From Pelagibacterales bacterium SAG-MED01 (GTDB taxonomy: Bacteria; Pseudomonadota; Alphaproteobacteria; Pelagibacterales; Pelagibacteraceae): a DNA stretch of 64,000 bases. Positions within the stretch are counted from its first letter, which is position 1, and each line of letters begins with the position of its first letter. The stretch lies in the NCBI GenBank assembly GCA_014654455.1, contig JACWCY010000002.1, positions 107,452 to 171,451 of the forward strand, written 5' to 3'. Below, in pieces: positions 22,659-35,389 of the stretch. The notes under the pieces were generated by a model. The model had not been told where the DNA came from. It searched no databases and saw only the letters and a list, made by a program, of their open reading frames with translations. Position numbers and translations under genes: made by a program.

Positions 22659-24059
22659 TTAAGAGTGTATTGCTCTTTTATCTACTGATAATGCTGCTTC
22701 TTTTACAGCTTCGGAGAATGTAGGGTGAGCATGACAAGTCCTTGCAATATCTTCAGAACTAGCTCCAAATTCCATCGCAACGCCTATTTCAGCAATCAGT
22801 TCACCCGCGTGAGGTCCTATTAGGTGTGCACCCAAAACTTTATCAGTTTTTTCATCTGCAAGAATTTTTACAAACCCTTCAGCATCATCTATGGCTTTTG
22901 CTCTAGAGTTTGCCATAAATGAAAATTTACCAATCTTATATTTAATATTTTTTGCTTTTAATTGTTCTTCTGTCATTCCAATTGAGGCAACCTCAGGAGT
23001 AGTGTAAACAACACCAGGTATTGTGTCATAATTAACATGGCCGGATTGTCCTGCAATATTTTCAGCAACTGCAATTCCCTCATCTTCTGCTTTATGGGCG
23101 AGCATAGGTCCACTGATAACATCACCTATTGCATAAATATTTTCAATATTCGTTTTAAACATTTTATCAGTTTTTATTCTTTTTTTATCGTCTAACGTTA
23201 TACCTATAGTCTCTAAATTAAGATCTTTTGTATTTGGTTTTCGTCCAACTGAAATAAGCACAACATCACATTCAAAATTATTTTTATTTCCATCTTTATC
23301 TACTGTAGAAACAACTGCTCCTGATTTGTTATTTTTAATAGTTTCAACTTTATTTTGCATATTAAATTTAATACCTTGTTTTTTTAAAATTTTCATAAAT
23401 TCAATAGAAATCTCTTTATCCATGCCAGGAGTGATGTGATCTAAAAATTCAACGACTTGCACTTCAGCACCCAGTCTTGACCATACAGATCCCATTTCTA
23501 ATCCAATATAACCTCCACCAACAACAACCATTTTTTTTGGAACTTGTTCTAATTTTAATGCACCTGTTGACGAAACAACTACTTTTTCATCAAATTTTAC
23601 TCCTGGTAAAGAAACAGCGTCTGAACCTGTTGCAATTATAACATTGTCTGTTTTAAGCAAAGTTTCTTTGTTTTGGTGATCTTTAATTAAAATTTCATTT
23701 TTTGATTTAAAACTACCAGTTCCTTTAAAGTAAGTGACTTTATTTTTCTTAAGTAAAAATTCAACTCCTTTTGTTAATATAGTGACTGCTTTATCTTTAT
23801 TTTTCATCATTTTACTCAAGTTTAATTTTACTTCTCCAACCTCTATCCCTTTATTTGAGAGGTTTTGAGCTTTATGAAATTCTTCTGATAAATTTAATAA
23901 ACTTTTTGATGGAATGCAGCCAACGTTTAAACAGGTCCCACCTAGGGAACCACGAGACTCTATACATGCAGTTTTTAGACCCAATTGTGCAAGTCGAATG
24001 GCACAAACATAACCACCTGGACCACCACCAATAACTACTGCTTGAAATTTATCTGCCAT
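22659..24059 (-). CDS. lpdA: Dihydrolipoyl dehydrogenase (E3)
   Basis: FAD enzyme reoxidising lipoamide of the 2-oxoglutarate dehydrogenase complex, and possibly of the glycine cleavage or pyruvate complexes. The redox-active disulfide is Cys43-Cys48 in GGTCLNVGCIPSK. The FAD-binding GGGPGGY is near residues 11-17, the second nucleotide fold is VVVGGGYIGLE, and the active-site His445-Glu450 pair is in HPTFSE. The 466 residues are normal. It follows sucB directly (24059/24060). Confidence 0.96.
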   Translation of the reverse strand: MADKFQAVVIGGGPGGYVCAIRLAQLGLKTACIESRGSLGGTCLNVGCIPSKSLLNLSEEFHKAQNLSNKGIEVGEVKLNLSKMMKNKDKAVTILTKGVEFLLKKNKVTYFKGTGSFKSKNEILIKDHQNKETLLKTDNVIIATGSDAVSLPGVKFDEKVVVSSTGALKLEQVPKKMVVVGGGYIGLEMGSVWSRLGAEVQVVEFLDHITPGMDKEISIEFMKILKKQGIKFNMQNKVETIKNNKSGAVVSTVDKDGNKNNFECDVVLISVGRKPNTKDLNLETIGITLDDKKRIKTDKMFKTNIENIYAIGDVISGPMLAHKAEDEGIAVAENIAGQSGHVNYDTIPGVVYTTPEVASIGMTEEQLKAKNIKYKIGKFSFMANSRAKAIDDAEGFVKILADEKTDKVLGAHLIGPHAGELIAEIGVAMEFGASSEDIARTCHAHPTFSEAVKEAALSVDKRAIHS

Positions 24060-25367
24060 TTAAATATCTAAAAATAACCTTCTTGGATCTTCTAAATTTT
24101 CTTTTATCATTTTTAAAAATGAAACTGACTCTTTCCCATCAATAATTCTATGATCATAAGACAATGCTAAATACATAATTGGTCTAATTTTAATTTCACC
24201 ATCTACTACTATTGGTCTATCAACAATATTATGCATACCTAACACACCCGACTGAGGTAGATTCAATATTGGTGTGGATAACATCGATCCATAAACGCCA
24301 CCATTACTAATGGTGAATGTACCTCCTTGAAGATCTTCAATTGTTAATTTCCCATCTTTTGCTTTTTCAGAAATTAGTTTAATATTTTTCTCTATATCTG
24401 CAAAAGATAATTCATCAGCATCTTTTAGAACAGGAACTACCAGTCCTTTGTCAGTTCCAACTGCAAAACTTATGTTGTAATAATTTTTATAAATAATTTC
24501 ATCGCCTTCTATTTCTGCATTTACTGCAGGAAAGTTTTTTAAAGCCACAACACACGCTTTAACAAAAAAAGACATAAAACCCAACTTAATGCCATATCGA
24601 TTTTGAAAATCTTCCTGGTTTTCTTTTCTCATCTCCATTACATTTGTCATGTCAACTTCATTAAAAGTAGTTAAAAGTGCTGCATTTTCTTGAGCTTGTT
24701 TTAGTCTTTTTGCAATAGTTTGTCTTAATCTGGTCATTTTAATTCTTTCTTCCTGACCATACTTAACTTTTCTTTCTGACGGAGGTGGATTAATACCCAT
24801 TAAATTAATTAAGTCACCTTTTAAAACTCTACCATCTTTTCCAGAACCTTTGACTGATTTAATATCAATTTTTTTTTCACTAACTATTTTTCTTACAGCT
24901 GGCGATAAAGGCTGATCAGTTTTCAAATTTTGACTTTTTTCTTCCTCTTGAATTTCGTTAGTTAGAACTAGTGGTTTTTCTTTTACTTCTTCTTTTTTAT
25001 CAAAAATTTCAGGTTCATCTTTTGGCGTTTCTAGTTTTACAACATTATTTTCTTCTTTTTTTGGATCTATATTTTTCTCTATTTTTGGCTCTATCTTTTT
25101 AATTTTTATTGTTTCTGAATTTCCTGCACCATTTTCTGAAACTAGACCTAGTAAGGCTCCAACCTCAACTGCCGAACCATCTTTAGAATTTATTTTTGTT
25201 AATATACCTGAAACTGGGGATGGAACTTCTAAATTTACTTTATCAGTTTCTAATTCAACAATTGGTTCGTCAGCTTCAACTATATCTCCTTCGTGTTTTA
25301 ACCACTTTGAAACTGTTGCTTCTGTAATACTTTCACCAAGTACTGGAACTAAAATTTTTTCACTCAT
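24060..25367 (-). CDS. sucB: 2-oxoglutarate dehydrogenase E2 (dihydrolipoyl succinyltransferase)
   Basis: Transfers the succinyl group to CoA. There is a single lipoyl domain at the N-terminus with lipoyl-lysine Lys43 in ETDKVNLE. A charged linker of about 70 residues follows, then an E3-binding domain ([15 protein letters not shown] near 153-167), then the catalytic domain with His406 and Asp410 in [10 protein letters not shown]. The 435 residues match the family. It lies 7 bp after sucA and abuts lpdA. Confidence 0.96.
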   Translation of the reverse strand: MSEKILVPVLGESITEATVSKWLKHEGDIVEADEPIVELETDKVNLEVPSPVSGILTKINSKDGSAVEVGALLGLVSENGAGNSETIKIKKIEPKIEKNIDPKKEENNVVKLETPKDEPEIFDKKEEVKEKPLVLTNEIQEEEKSQNLKTDQPLSPAVRKIVSEKKIDIKSVKGSGKDGRVLKGDLINLMGINPPPSERKVKYGQEERIKMTRLRQTIAKRLKQAQENAALLTTFNEVDMTNVMEMRKENQEDFQNRYGIKLGFMSFFVKACVVALKNFPAVNAEIEGDEIIYKNYYNISFAVGTDKGLVVPVLKDADELSFADIEKNIKLISEKAKDGKLTIEDLQGGTFTISNGGVYGSMLSTPILNLPQSGVLGMHNIVDRPIVVDGEIKIRPIMYLALSYDHRIIDGKESVSFLKMIKENLEDPRRLFLDI

Positions 25368-25374
25368 TTTCTAT

Positions 25375-28248
25375 TTATTCAAAAACTTTCTTTATAATTT
25401 CTTGCTGTTGAGAAATATGTCTTTTTGCATATCCTGTTGCAGGTGATGCATCAGGGCTTCTTCCAATATAAGAAATTTGATTATTATTAGCCTTTATATT
25501 ATCTAATGTCCATTGGATATAATCTCTAACTGAAAACCAAGCGCCCATATTTTTTGGCTCTTCCTGACACCAATAAAATTTAGAGTTTTTTGCATAAGGT
25601 TTTAGCTCTTTAACAAGACTTTTTGCAGGAAAAGGATAAAGCTGCTCTATTCTATAAAATACAACATCGTTTCTTTTCAATTTTTCTCTTGCTTCTAATA
25701 AATCAAAATATATTTTACCTGAACATAAAATCACTTTTTCAATTTTTTTTGTTTTTTTTAATTTTATGAAACCTTTATTTTTTGGATCAATAGCATGATC
25801 CCATAAAACTCTATGAAATGAATTTTTTCTATTAAAATCTTCTAAGTTGGAAACACAACTTTTATGTCTAAGCAAAGATTTGGGAGTCATTATTATTAAG
25901 GGTTTTCTAAAATCTCTATGCATTTGTCTTCTTAATGCATGGAAATAATTAGCAGGAGTTGTACAATTCATAACCTGCATATTATCATTTGAACATAATT
26001 GTAAAAATCTTTCTAATCTTGCAGATGAATGTTCAGGTCCTTGGCCTTCGTATCCATGTGGTAATAACATTACCAGTCCAGATGCCCTCAACCATTTTCT
26101 TTCTCCTGACGCAACAAATTGATCGATAACTACTTGTGCCCCATTAGCAAAATCACCAAATTGAGCCTCCCATATCGTTAGTGTATTTGGCTCAACTAAA
26201 CTATAACCATATTCAAAACCCAAAACAGCTAATTCAGATAAGAAACTGTCAACTACTTCAAATTTTTTTTGTTTTTTTGAAATATTGTTTAAAGGTATAT
26301 ATCTTGAATTATCTAATTGATTTCTTAAAACAGAATGTCTTTGACTGAAGGTTCCTCTTCCTGAGTCTTGTCCTACTAATCTCACCGGGTAGCCCTCATC
26401 CAATAGTGAACCAAAAGCTAATGATTCAGCTGTGGACCAATCAATTCTTTTTTCACTAGATACAGCTAATTTTCTATTGTCTAAAATTTTTGAAATAGTT
26501 TTATGTATGTTCAATTCTTGGGGAATTGTATTAATTCTATCAGAAATCTCCTTCAATTTATTAGTATCCGAACCAGTTACACCTCTTTTGTCTTTACCTC
26601 TTTCAGGTTTATATCTAGACCATGTGCCCTCAAACCATTCAATTTTTGGTTTATAATTTTTTGCATTTTTAAATTGTTCATCTAATAAATCTTTGAATTT
26701 TGTAATTGAGTCATTTAAATGAACTTTTGAAATTGAATTTTCATTGATGAGTTTTTCACCATAAACTTTTACTGGTGAAGGATGTGAACGTATTTTTTTG
26801 TACATAAGAGGCTGTGTAAAAGATGGTTCATCTCCTTCATTATGACCAAATCTTCTATAACAAATCAAATCTATAACTACATCTCTATTAAATTTTAATC
26901 TAAAGTCTGTGGCTATTCTAGCAGCATAAACTACTGCTTCTGGATCGTCGCCATTAACATGAATGATTGGAGCCTCAACCATTTTCGCTACATCCGAAGG
27001 ATAAGGAGAAGATCTTGCAAACCTTGGGCTTGTGGTAAAACCTATCTGATTGTTAATTATTATATGAATAGTTCCACCAGTGTTATGTCCAGGCAAACCT
27101 GACATAGCAAAACATTCTGCTACAACACCTTGTCCAGCAAAGGCAGCATCTCCATGAATTAATATTGGAATTACCTTTTTTCTTTCTTTGTCTTTGTGAA
27201 AATATTGTTTAGCTCTTGTTTGCCCAAGAACAACTGGATTTACTGCCTCTAAGTGGGATGGATTATCAGTCAGACTTACATGAACAGAATTTCCATCAAA
27301 CTCTCTGTTTGATGAAGCACCCAAATGGTATTTAACATCCCCTGTATCATCTTTTGATTTTGAACTTATTTCTCCAGCGAATTCATTAAAGATCCTTTTA
27401 TAAGATTTTTGCAACACATTGGCTAAAACATTTAATCGACCTCTGTGTGACATTCCAATTTTAACTTCTTTTACTTTTGATTGACCACCTATTTTTATTA
27501 TTTGTTCAAGAGCTGGTATTAAACTTTCACCACCATCAAGACCAAATCTTTTTGTTCCGACATATTTAGTGTGTAAAAACTTTTCAAAACCTTCAGCTTG
27601 TATTAATTTATTAAGAATTGCTTCTTTTCCATTTTGAGTAAATTTGAAATCATCAGTTTTCTCAACTCTATCTCTAAACCATTTTCTTTCTGTAGGATTA
27701 GAAATATGCATATATTCATAGCCTATTGATCCACAATATTTTTCTCTTAAAAAATTGAGTATTTCATTAATATTTGAATACTGTTTATTAATTACACCAT
27801 CTAAGAAAATCTTTTTTTGATAATCCTCTTTTCTAAATCCATATGCCTCAGGATGAAGTTCATCTAAATAATCCACTTCAAGCAAATTCAAAGGATCTAA
27901 TTTAGCTATCAAATGCCCTCTCTGTCTATAAGATCTAATCATTGAAACAGCTTTAATTGAATTTGAATTTGATTTAATTAAATCCAATTCACTTTGAAGA
28001 TTATTTTCGTTGTCTTGTTTTTGTATCTGATTTATTGAAAATTTTTTAGAAGGACTCCAAGATGGACCATTTATATCATTAACAATAACATCTAATTCAT
28101 CTCCAATTTCATCAAAATATTTTTTCCAGCTATTAGGTAAGGTTGGATCGTTATTCACAAACTTCATGTACATTTCTTCTATGAAGGCGCTATTTGATTT
28201 ACTTAAAAAAGCAGTTTTTTCAAATTCGAGATTTTTAGTAGAAGACAT
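25375..28248 (-). CDS. sucA: 2-oxoglutarate dehydrogenase E1
   Basis: Thiamine-diphosphate enzyme of the TCA cycle. At 957 residues it is full length. Visible signatures are IGMSHRGRLNVLANV, GDAAFAGQGVV, the ThDP-binding INNQIGFTTSP, and YRRFGHNEGDEPSFTQP. Near the C-terminal half is LPHGYEGQGPEHSSARLERF. It is downstream of sucD by 36 bp and upstream of sucB, the standard suc order. Confidence 0.97.
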   Translation of the reverse strand: MSSTKNLEFEKTAFLSKSNSAFIEEMYMKFVNNDPTLPNSWKKYFDEIGDELDVIVNDINGPSWSPSKKFSINQIQKQDNENNLQSELDLIKSNSNSIKAVSMIRSYRQRGHLIAKLDPLNLLEVDYLDELHPEAYGFRKEDYQKKIFLDGVINKQYSNINEILNFLREKYCGSIGYEYMHISNPTERKWFRDRVEKTDDFKFTQNGKEAILNKLIQAEGFEKFLHTKYVGTKRFGLDGGESLIPALEQIIKIGGQSKVKEVKIGMSHRGRLNVLANVLQKSYKRIFNEFAGEISSKSKDDTGDVKYHLGASSNREFDGNSVHVSLTDNPSHLEAVNPVVLGQTRAKQYFHKDKERKKVIPILIHGDAAFAGQGVVAECFAMSGLPGHNTGGTIHIIINNQIGFTTSPRFARSSPYPSDVAKMVEAPIIHVNGDDPEAVVYAARIATDFRLKFNRDVVIDLICYRRFGHNEGDEPSFTQPLMYKKIRSHPSPVKVYGEKLINENSISKVHLNDSITKFKDLLDEQFKNAKNYKPKIEWFEGTWSRYKPERGKDKRGVTGSDTNKLKEISDRINTIPQELNIHKTISKILDNRKLAVSSEKRIDWSTAESLAFGSLLDEGYPVRLVGQDSGRGTFSQRHSVLRNQLDNSRYIPLNNISKKQKKFEVVDSFLSELAVLGFEYGYSLVEPNTLTIWEAQFGDFANGAQVVIDQFVASGERKWLRASGLVMLLPHGYEGQGPEHSSARLERFLQLCSNDNMQVMNCTTPANYFHALRRQMHRDFRKPLIIMTPKSLLRHKSCVSNLEDFNRKNSFHRVLWDHAIDPKNKGFIKLKKTKKIEKVILCSGKIYFDLLEAREKLKRNDVVFYRIEQLYPFPAKSLVKELKPYAKNSKFYWCQEEPKNMGAWFSVRDYIQWTLDNIKANNNQISYIGRSPDASPATGYAKRHISQQQEIIKKVFE

Positions 28249-28284
28249 TTTTCCTTTATCAATATAAACCTAGAGAAGAATTTT

Positions 28285-29160
28285 TCAATTAGACAATTTA
28301 TCAAACAAAGTTTTTCCAATTTTTGACGGTGAGTTAGCCATAGTTATTCCACATTCCTCCATTTTTTTTATCTTATCTTCTGCTCCACCTTTTCCACCTG
28401 AAATTATTGCACCAGCATGGCCCATTCTTCTGCCTGGTGGGGCAGTGATTCCAGCAATAAATCCAACTATAGGTTTCTTAATTTTATGTTTTTTTACAAA
28501 TTCTGCAGCCTCTTCTTCAGCATTACCACCTATTTCACCAATCATTAAAATTGACTGTGTTTCTTCATCGTTTAAGAATAAATCTAAACAATCAATAAAG
28601 TTAGTTCCATTTATTGGGTCTCCTCCAATTCCAATGCATGTAGATTGGCCTAATCCATTTTCTGTAGTTTGGGCAACTGCTTCGTATGTTAAAGTTCCAG
28701 ATCTGGACACAATTCCAACTGTTCCTCGCTTATGAATATTTCCTGGCATAATTCCAATTTTACATTCATCTGGAGTAATAATTCCTGGGCAGTTAGGTCC
28801 AATCAATCTACTTTTAGAACCATTTAACTTTCGTCTAACTTTAAGCATATCCTGGACTGGAATACCCTCAGTAATGCAAACTATAAGCTCTACTGATGCC
28901 TCTATAGCTTCTATAATTGCAGCTGCAGCAAATTTAGCTGGAACATAAATCATTGTTGCATCTGCACCAACCTCATTTTTAGCTTCTATAACACTGTTAA
29001 AAACTGGTCTATCTAAATGTTTTTGACCCCCTTTTTTTGGTGTAACTCCACCAACTAGACTTGTTCCATATTTAATTGCTTGTTCTGAATGAAAAGTACC
29101 ATGTGCTCCAGTAAAACCCTGACAAATTACTTTTGTATTCTTATTTACTAAAACAGACAT
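28285..29160 (-). CDS. sucD: Succinyl-CoA synthetase alpha subunit
   Basis: CoA-binding and phosphorylated subunit of the ATP- or GTP-forming succinyl-CoA synthetase. The CoA loop [15 protein letters not shown] is near residues 16-30, IGPNCPGI lies mid-protein, and the phosphohistidine is His248 in [10 protein letters not shown]. The 291 residues are normal. It directly follows sucC. Confidence 0.97.
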   Translation of the reverse strand: MSVLVNKNTKVICQGFTGAHGTFHSEQAIKYGTSLVGGVTPKKGGQKHLDRPVFNSVIEAKNEVGADATMIYVPAKFAAAAIIEAIEASVELIVCITEGIPVQDMLKVRRKLNGSKSRLIGPNCPGIITPDECKIGIMPGNIHKRGTVGIVSRSGTLTYEAVAQTTENGLGQSTCIGIGGDPINGTNFIDCLDLFLNDEETQSILMIGEIGGNAEEEAAEFVKKHKIKKPIVGFIAGITAPPGRRMGHAGAIISGGKGGAEDKIKKMEECGITMANSPSKIGKTLFDKLSN

Positions 29161-30321
29161 CTAATTGATTGCCTCTACAATCTTTTTAGCTGCATCATCT
29201 AAATTTTCAGCAGAGATTAATTTTAACCCTGAGTTATCTAATATTTTTTTTCCTTCTTTAAAATTTGTACCTGCAAGTCTGACAACTAAAGGAACACTAA
29301 TATTAATTTCTTTTGCTGCATCTACTACTCCTTGGGCTAGAACATCACATCTCATTATTCCTCCAAAAATATTAATTAAAATTCCTTTAACATTTTTATC
29401 TGATAAAATAATTTTTAAAGCAGCAGAAACTTTTTCTTTTGAAGCACCTCCTCCTACATCTAAAAAATTAGCTGGTTCTTTTCCATATAATTTTATTATA
29501 TCCATAGTTGCCATTGCTAAACCAGCTCCATTAACCATACAACCAATACTTCCATCTAATTTGATATAAGCTAAATCGTGTTTACTAGCTTCTATTTCTG
29601 TTGGATCTTCCTCATTTAAATCTCTTAACTCAACAATTTCTGGATGTCTAAATAAAGCGTTAGTGTCAAAATTTACTTTTGCATCTAAACAAACTATTTT
29701 TTCTTCTTTTGTTAAAATTAATGGATTAACCTCAACCATATTTGCATCTGTATTTATAAACATTTGATAAATTGATTTTATCAATGAAATTGCTTTTATT
29801 TTTGAATTACCATCTAAATTAAAAATCTTAACTATTTCTTCGCAATCTTTTTCTAAAATTTCATTACTTATATCAACTTTAGTTGTAATAATTTTTTCTG
29901 GAGTATTTTTGGCCACTTCTTCAATGTCCATTCCACCTTGATCACTGGATATAAAAGCAATTTTTGAACTGGTTCTATCCACTAAACAAGAAAGATAAAA
30001 CTCTTTATCTATATTTGAAGACTCTTCAACGTATAATCTTTTTACCTCTCTACCATCGGGGCCAGTTTGATGAGTTACTAAGGTTTTTCCCATTAATTCT
30101 TTTGCAGCTTCTCTTAATTCATCAATAGTGTCTATAATTTTTACACCACCTGCTTTACCTCTTCCTCCAGCATGGATCTGAGCTTTTAATACATATTTTT
30201 GTGTATTTAATAATTTTGCTTTTTTTATTAATTCATCAACAGAAAGAGCAAATACACCCTTTGGAACAGTTGCTCCATATTTCTTTAAAATTTCTTTAGC
30301 TTGATGTTCGTGAATATTCAT
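29161..30321 (-). CDS. sucC: Succinyl-CoA synthetase beta subunit
   Basis: Nucleotide-binding subunit with an ATP-grasp fold, paired with SucD. MNIHEHQAKEILKKYG at the N-terminus and KAQIHAGGRGKAGGVK near residues 46-61 are diagnostic. VEVNPLIL and the NIFGGIMRCD segment near the C-terminus are conserved. The 386 residues are full length. It lies 2 bp after mdh and 1 bp before sucD. Confidence 0.97.
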   Translation of the reverse strand: MNIHEHQAKEILKKYGATVPKGVFALSVDELIKKAKLLNTQKYVLKAQIHAGGRGKAGGVKIIDTIDELREAAKELMGKTLVTHQTGPDGREVKRLYVEESSNIDKEFYLSCLVDRTSSKIAFISSDQGGMDIEEVAKNTPEKIITTKVDISNEILEKDCEEIVKIFNLDGNSKIKAISLIKSIYQMFINTDANMVEVNPLILTKEEKIVCLDAKVNFDTNALFRHPEIVELRDLNEEDPTEIEASKHDLAYIKLDGSIGCMVNGAGLAMATMDIIKLYGKEPANFLDVGGGASKEKVSAALKIILSDKNVKGILINIFGGIMRCDVLAQGVVDAAKEINISVPLVVRLAGTNFKEGKKILDNSGLKLISAENLDDAAKKIVEAIN

Positions 30322-30323
30322 TA

Positions 30324-31298
<975 letters not shown>

Positions 31299-32792
31299 TC
31301 ATTTCATTGTTGGCATTACGAACTCAGCATTTGATCTAATTCCAGAAGGCCATCTTGATGTTATTGTTTTAAGTTTTGTATAAAATTTAATACCCTCCAT
31401 ACCATGCATTGCACTATCACCAAATAAAGATCTTTTCCAACCACCAAAACTATGAAAAGCCATAGGAACTGGAATAGGGACATTAATACCAACCATTCCA
31501 ACTTGTATCTTGCTTGCAAAGGTTCTTCCTGCATCACCATCTCTAGTATAAATACTAACCCCATTTCCGTATTCATGATCATTAATAAGTTTTGCAGCTT
31601 CTTCAAAAGTTTTAACTCTTACTACGGATAAAACTGGTCCAAATATCTCTTCTTTATATATTCTCATTTCTTTTTTTACATGATCAAACAAACAGCCACC
31701 AATATAAAAACCGTTTTCATAACCTTGTAATTTCAAATCTCTACCATCCACAATAAGCTTGGCACCTTCTTTTACTCCTAAATCGACATATCCTTTTACT
31801 TTTTCTAGATGTTCTTTAGTAACTAAGGGTCCCATCTCAGAACTTTTATCCATCCCTGGACCAACTTTTAAAGCTTCTGCTTTTTTTGATAATCTTGATA
31901 CTAGCTCATCACCTATATCTCCAACAGCTACTGCAACTGATTGCGCCATACATCTTTCACCTGCAGAGCCATATGCGGCCCCCATTAAACCATTTACTGC
32001 GCCATCTAAATCACAATCTGGCATAACAACTAAATGATTTTTTGCACCCCCTAGTGCCTGAACTCTTTTTTCATTTTTTGCAGAGTTCTCATAAATATAT
32101 TTTGCTATTGGTGTAGAGCCGACAAAACTTACCGCCTTGATATCTTTATTTGTTAAGATTGCATCTACAACCTCTTTATCTCCATTAACAACATTAAAAA
32201 CTCCATCTGGTAAACCAGCTTCTTTTAATAATTCTGCTAATTTAATTGAACACGATGGATCCTTTTCAGAAGGCTTTAGTATAAAAGTATTTCCACATGC
32301 AATTGCTATAGGAAACATCCACATTGGTACCATTGCAGGAAAATTAAAAGGTGTGATGCCCGCAACAACTCCTAACGGTTGACGCATTGACCAACTATCA
32401 ACATTAGTTCCTACATTTTCCGAAAATTCACCTTTAAGTAAATGAGGTATACCACAGGCGAATTCAACAACTTCTAAACCTCTTGTTAATGATCCCTTAG
32501 CATCTTCATAAACTTTTCCATGCTCTGAAACTATTAGTTTTGTAAGTTCATCTGAATTTTTTTCTATTAATTCTTTAAATTTGAACATAACTCTTGCTCT
32601 TACAAGCGATGGTTTTAATGACCATTCTTCAAAAGCATTTTGTGCAATTGTAACAGCTTGATCTAGATCTACTTTAGAAGCTAGTCTAACTTCTTTTTCT
32701 TGCTCACCAGTCGCTGGGTTAAAAACTTTACCTTTTTTATCTGATTTACCAGAAATTACTTTTCCACCTACAAAATGTTCGATTAATTTCAT
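31299..32792 (-). CDS. mmsA: Methylmalonate-semialdehyde dehydrogenase (CoA-acylating)
   Basis: Oxidises methylmalonate or malonate semialdehyde to propionyl-CoA or acetyl-CoA, in valine, inositol or beta-alanine breakdown. It has the aldehyde-dehydrogenase fold with catalytic Cys281 in GERCMAQ and the MmsA-type ITPFNFPAMVPMWMFP segment. The C-terminus carries FGGWKRSLFGDSAMHG. The 497 residues are full length. Its placement between sdhB and mdh puts it in a TCA context, where propionyl-CoA or acetyl-CoA products would feed in. Confidence 0.93.
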   Translation of the reverse strand: MKLIEHFVGGKVISGKSDKKGKVFNPATGEQEKEVRLASKVDLDQAVTIAQNAFEEWSLKPSLVRARVMFKFKELIEKNSDELTKLIVSEHGKVYEDAKGSLTRGLEVVEFACGIPHLLKGEFSENVGTNVDSWSMRQPLGVVAGITPFNFPAMVPMWMFPIAIACGNTFILKPSEKDPSCSIKLAELLKEAGLPDGVFNVVNGDKEVVDAILTNKDIKAVSFVGSTPIAKYIYENSAKNEKRVQALGGAKNHLVVMPDCDLDGAVNGLMGAAYGSAGERCMAQSVAVAVGDIGDELVSRLSKKAEALKVGPGMDKSSEMGPLVTKEHLEKVKGYVDLGVKEGAKLIVDGRDLKLQGYENGFYIGGCLFDHVKKEMRIYKEEIFGPVLSVVRVKTFEEAAKLINDHEYGNGVSIYTRDGDAGRTFASKIQVGMVGINVPIPVPMAFHSFGGWKRSLFGDSAMHGMEGIKFYTKLKTITSRWPSGIRSNAEFVMPTMK

Positions 32793-32834
32793 GAATACGA
32801 TCTTTTAGATTAAAAACGCTTATTAGTCTATTGT

Positions 32835-33614
32835 TTAAATATTAGCGGTTGCTAACATTTTTTTTATTTCAGCAATAGCTTTTGCTGGGTTTAAACCTTT
32901 TGGGCATGCACTTGTGCAGTTTAGAATTGTATGACAACGATATAACTTTAATTCATCAGCAACCTTTTTTAATCTTGCTTGTCTTTCTTCATCTCTACTA
33001 TCAACAATCCATCTATAAGCTTGAAGTAAAACTGCTGGCCCTAAATATTTGTCACCATTCCACCAATAGCTCGGGCATGATGTAGAACAGCATGCACACA
33101 TTATACATTCATATGCACCATCTAATTTTGCTCTATCCTCTTTTGATTGAATAATTTCTTTTGTTGTAGAGTCTGATTTTGATTTTAGCCAAGGTTCAAT
33201 AGATTGATATTGCTTATATAATCCATCTAAATCTCCAATTAAATCTTTTTTAACTTTCAAATGAGGTAATGGGTAAATATCTATATCGCCATCAATTTCT
33301 TCATGGGGTGTGGTACATGCCAAACCATTTTTGCCCCCCATATTCATTGCACAAGAACCACAAACTCCATGCGCACATGACCTTCTATAAGTAACTGTTG
33401 GATCAATTTCATTCTTTATTTTATTCAAAATATCTAAAACTTTTGAGGGACAATTATTCATATCTACTTCATATGTGTCAATCCTTGGGTTTTCTTCTGT
33501 TGAAGGATCCCATCTATAAATATTAACTTTTCTTAAATTTTTAGATCCAGTTTTATCTTTAAAATATTTACCTTTTTTAACTTGAGAATTTTCAGGTAAA
33601 TTAATTTGGGCCAT
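32835..33614 (-). CDS. sdhB: Succinate dehydrogenase iron-sulfur subunit
   Basis: Carries electrons from FAD to quinone through three Fe-S clusters. Cysteine sets are visible in order: CAHGVCGSC plus a later Cys for [2Fe-2S], [12 protein letters not shown] for [4Fe-4S], and [17 protein letters not shown] completing the [3Fe-4S] and [4Fe-4S] sites. The 259 residues are normal. Its start shares position 33614 with the sdhA stop. Confidence 0.97.
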   Translation of the reverse strand: MAQINLPENSQVKKGKYFKDKTGSKNLRKVNIYRWDPSTEENPRIDTYEVDMNNCPSKVLDILNKIKNEIDPTVTYRRSCAHGVCGSCAMNMGGKNGLACTTPHEEIDGDIDIYPLPHLKVKKDLIGDLDGLYKQYQSIEPWLKSKSDSTTKEIIQSKEDRAKLDGAYECIMCACCSTSCPSYWWNGDKYLGPAVLLQAYRWIVDSRDEERQARLKKVADELKLYRCHTILNCTSACPKGLNPAKAIAEIKKMLATANI

Positions 33615-35389
33615 TAATAAACTCTTTCTTGAGGTGGAAAATATTGTACATCATTTGTAAGTGTAGATTTATGGACTTCCCTATAGTTTATTTTTGTTTC
33701 TTTGCCATCACACCAGGCAAGAGTATGCTGCATAAATTTTTCATCATCTCTTTTAGGATAATCTTCTCGAGCATGCGCTCCTCTACTTTCTTTTCTATTG
33801 TAAGCAGAATCTACTGTAACTACAGCTTGTCTAATTAAATTATCAAATTCTAAAGTTTCCACTAAATCAGTATTAAATATTAACGATTTATCTTTTACTG
33901 ACAAAGAGCTTAATCCATCATAAGTTTTTCTTATTTCTTCAACTCCTTCTTTGAGTGTTTTTTCTGTTCTAAAAACTGCACATTTAGATTGCATTGTTTT
34001 CTGCATCGCCAATCTTAATTCGGCTGTGCCAGTGTCTCCTTTTGCATTTCTAATTTTATCAAATCTATCAATACATTTTTGTGTTTCCTTCTCACTAATT
34101 TCTTCATGTGATGTTCCAGGTTTAATTAACTCAGAAGCTCTTTTTGCTGCTGCTCTTCCAAAAACAACTAAGTCAATTAAAGAGTTGGATCCTAATCTGT
34201 TGGCTCCATGAACCGAAACACATGCCGCTTCTCCAACTGCCATCAATCCAGGGACAGTTTTTTCTGAGCCATTCACTGTTAAAACTTCTCCTTTGTAATT
34301 TGTTGGAATACCGCCCATGTTATAGTGGACAGTTGGCACAACAGGAATTGGTTCTTTAGTAATATCTACATTTGCAAATAATCTTGCAGCATCAGTTATT
34401 CCTGGCAATCTACTTTCAATAATTTCTTTATCTAAATGACTTAAATTTAAATGAACGTGATCTTGATCTTTTCCAACTCCTCTTCCTTCATTAATTTCAA
34501 CTGACATTGATCTGCTTACAACATCTCTTGATGCTAAATCTTTTGTCTTAGGAGCATATCTTTCCATAAATCTCTCACCTTTAGAATTTGTAAGATATCC
34601 CCCTTCACCTCTTGCTCCTTCTGTTATCAAGGTACCATGTCCGTATATTCCTGTTGGATGAAACTGAACAAACTCCATGTCTTGAAGTGGCAATCCAGCT
34701 CTTAAAACCATTGCATTGCCATCTCCAGTGCAAGTATGAGCAGAGGTTGCTGAATAATAAACTTTACCATAGCCACCTGTTGCAATAATTACTGTATGTG
34801 CTCTAAATCTATGGATAGTTCCATCATTTAAATTCCACGCAATTAATCCTTTACACTCTCCATCTTTCATTAAGAGATCTAATGCAAAATATTCTATAAA
34901 AAATTCTGTTTTGTGCTTTAAAGCTTGTCCATATAAAGTATGTAAAATTGCATGACCCGTCCTATCAGCTGCTGCACAAGTTCTTTGAACAATCCCATTT
35001 CCATAATTCTTTGTCATACCACCAAATGGTCTTTGATAAATTTTTCCATCCTCTGTTCTACTAAAAGGAACACCATATTTTTCTAATTCAATTACTGCCT
35101 TGGGTGCCTCTTTACACAGGTATTCAATACTATCTTGATCTCCTAACCAATCAGCTCCTTTTACAGTATCATACATGTGCCAACGCCAATCATCCTCTCC
35201 CATATTACCAAGCGCAGCTGAAATTCCTCCTTGAGCAGCCGATGTATGACTTCTAGTTGGAAAAACCTTAGAGATGCATGCAGTTTTCAATCCAGATTCA
35301 CTTAAACCCACTGCGGCTCTTAAACCAGAACCTCCTGCTCCTAAAACTACAACATCATATTCGTGGTCAATTATTTTATAAGAACTCAT
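33614..35389 (-). CDS. sdhA: Succinate dehydrogenase flavoprotein subunit
   Basis: Oxidises succinate to fumarate with covalently bound FAD. The FAD-linking His48 is in [12 protein letters not shown], the N-terminal nucleotide fold is [13 protein letters not shown], and [20 protein letters not shown] contributes to the active site. [11 protein letters not shown] and the C-terminal REDYPKRDD are also typical. The 591 residues are full length. It overlaps sdhD by 4 bp. Confidence 0.98.
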   Translation of the reverse strand: MSSYKIIDHEYDVVVLGAGGSGLRAAVGLSESGLKTACISKVFPTRSHTSAAQGGISAALGNMGEDDWRWHMYDTVKGADWLGDQDSIEYLCKEAPKAVIELEKYGVPFSRTEDGKIYQRPFGGMTKNYGNGIVQRTCAAADRTGHAILHTLYGQALKHKTEFFIEYFALDLLMKDGECKGLIAWNLNDGTIHRFRAHTVIIATGGYGKVYYSATSAHTCTGDGNAMVLRAGLPLQDMEFVQFHPTGIYGHGTLITEGARGEGGYLTNSKGERFMERYAPKTKDLASRDVVSRSMSVEINEGRGVGKDQDHVHLNLSHLDKEIIESRLPGITDAARLFANVDITKEPIPVVPTVHYNMGGIPTNYKGEVLTVNGSEKTVPGLMAVGEAACVSVHGANRLGSNSLIDLVVFGRAAAKRASELIKPGTSHEEISEKETQKCIDRFDKIRNAKGDTGTAELRLAMQKTMQSKCAVFRTEKTLKEGVEEIRKTYDGLSSLSVKDKSLIFNTDLVETLEFDNLIRQAVVTVDSAYNRKESRGAHAREDYPKRDDEKFMQHTLAWCDGKETKINYREVHKSTLTNDVQYFPPQERVY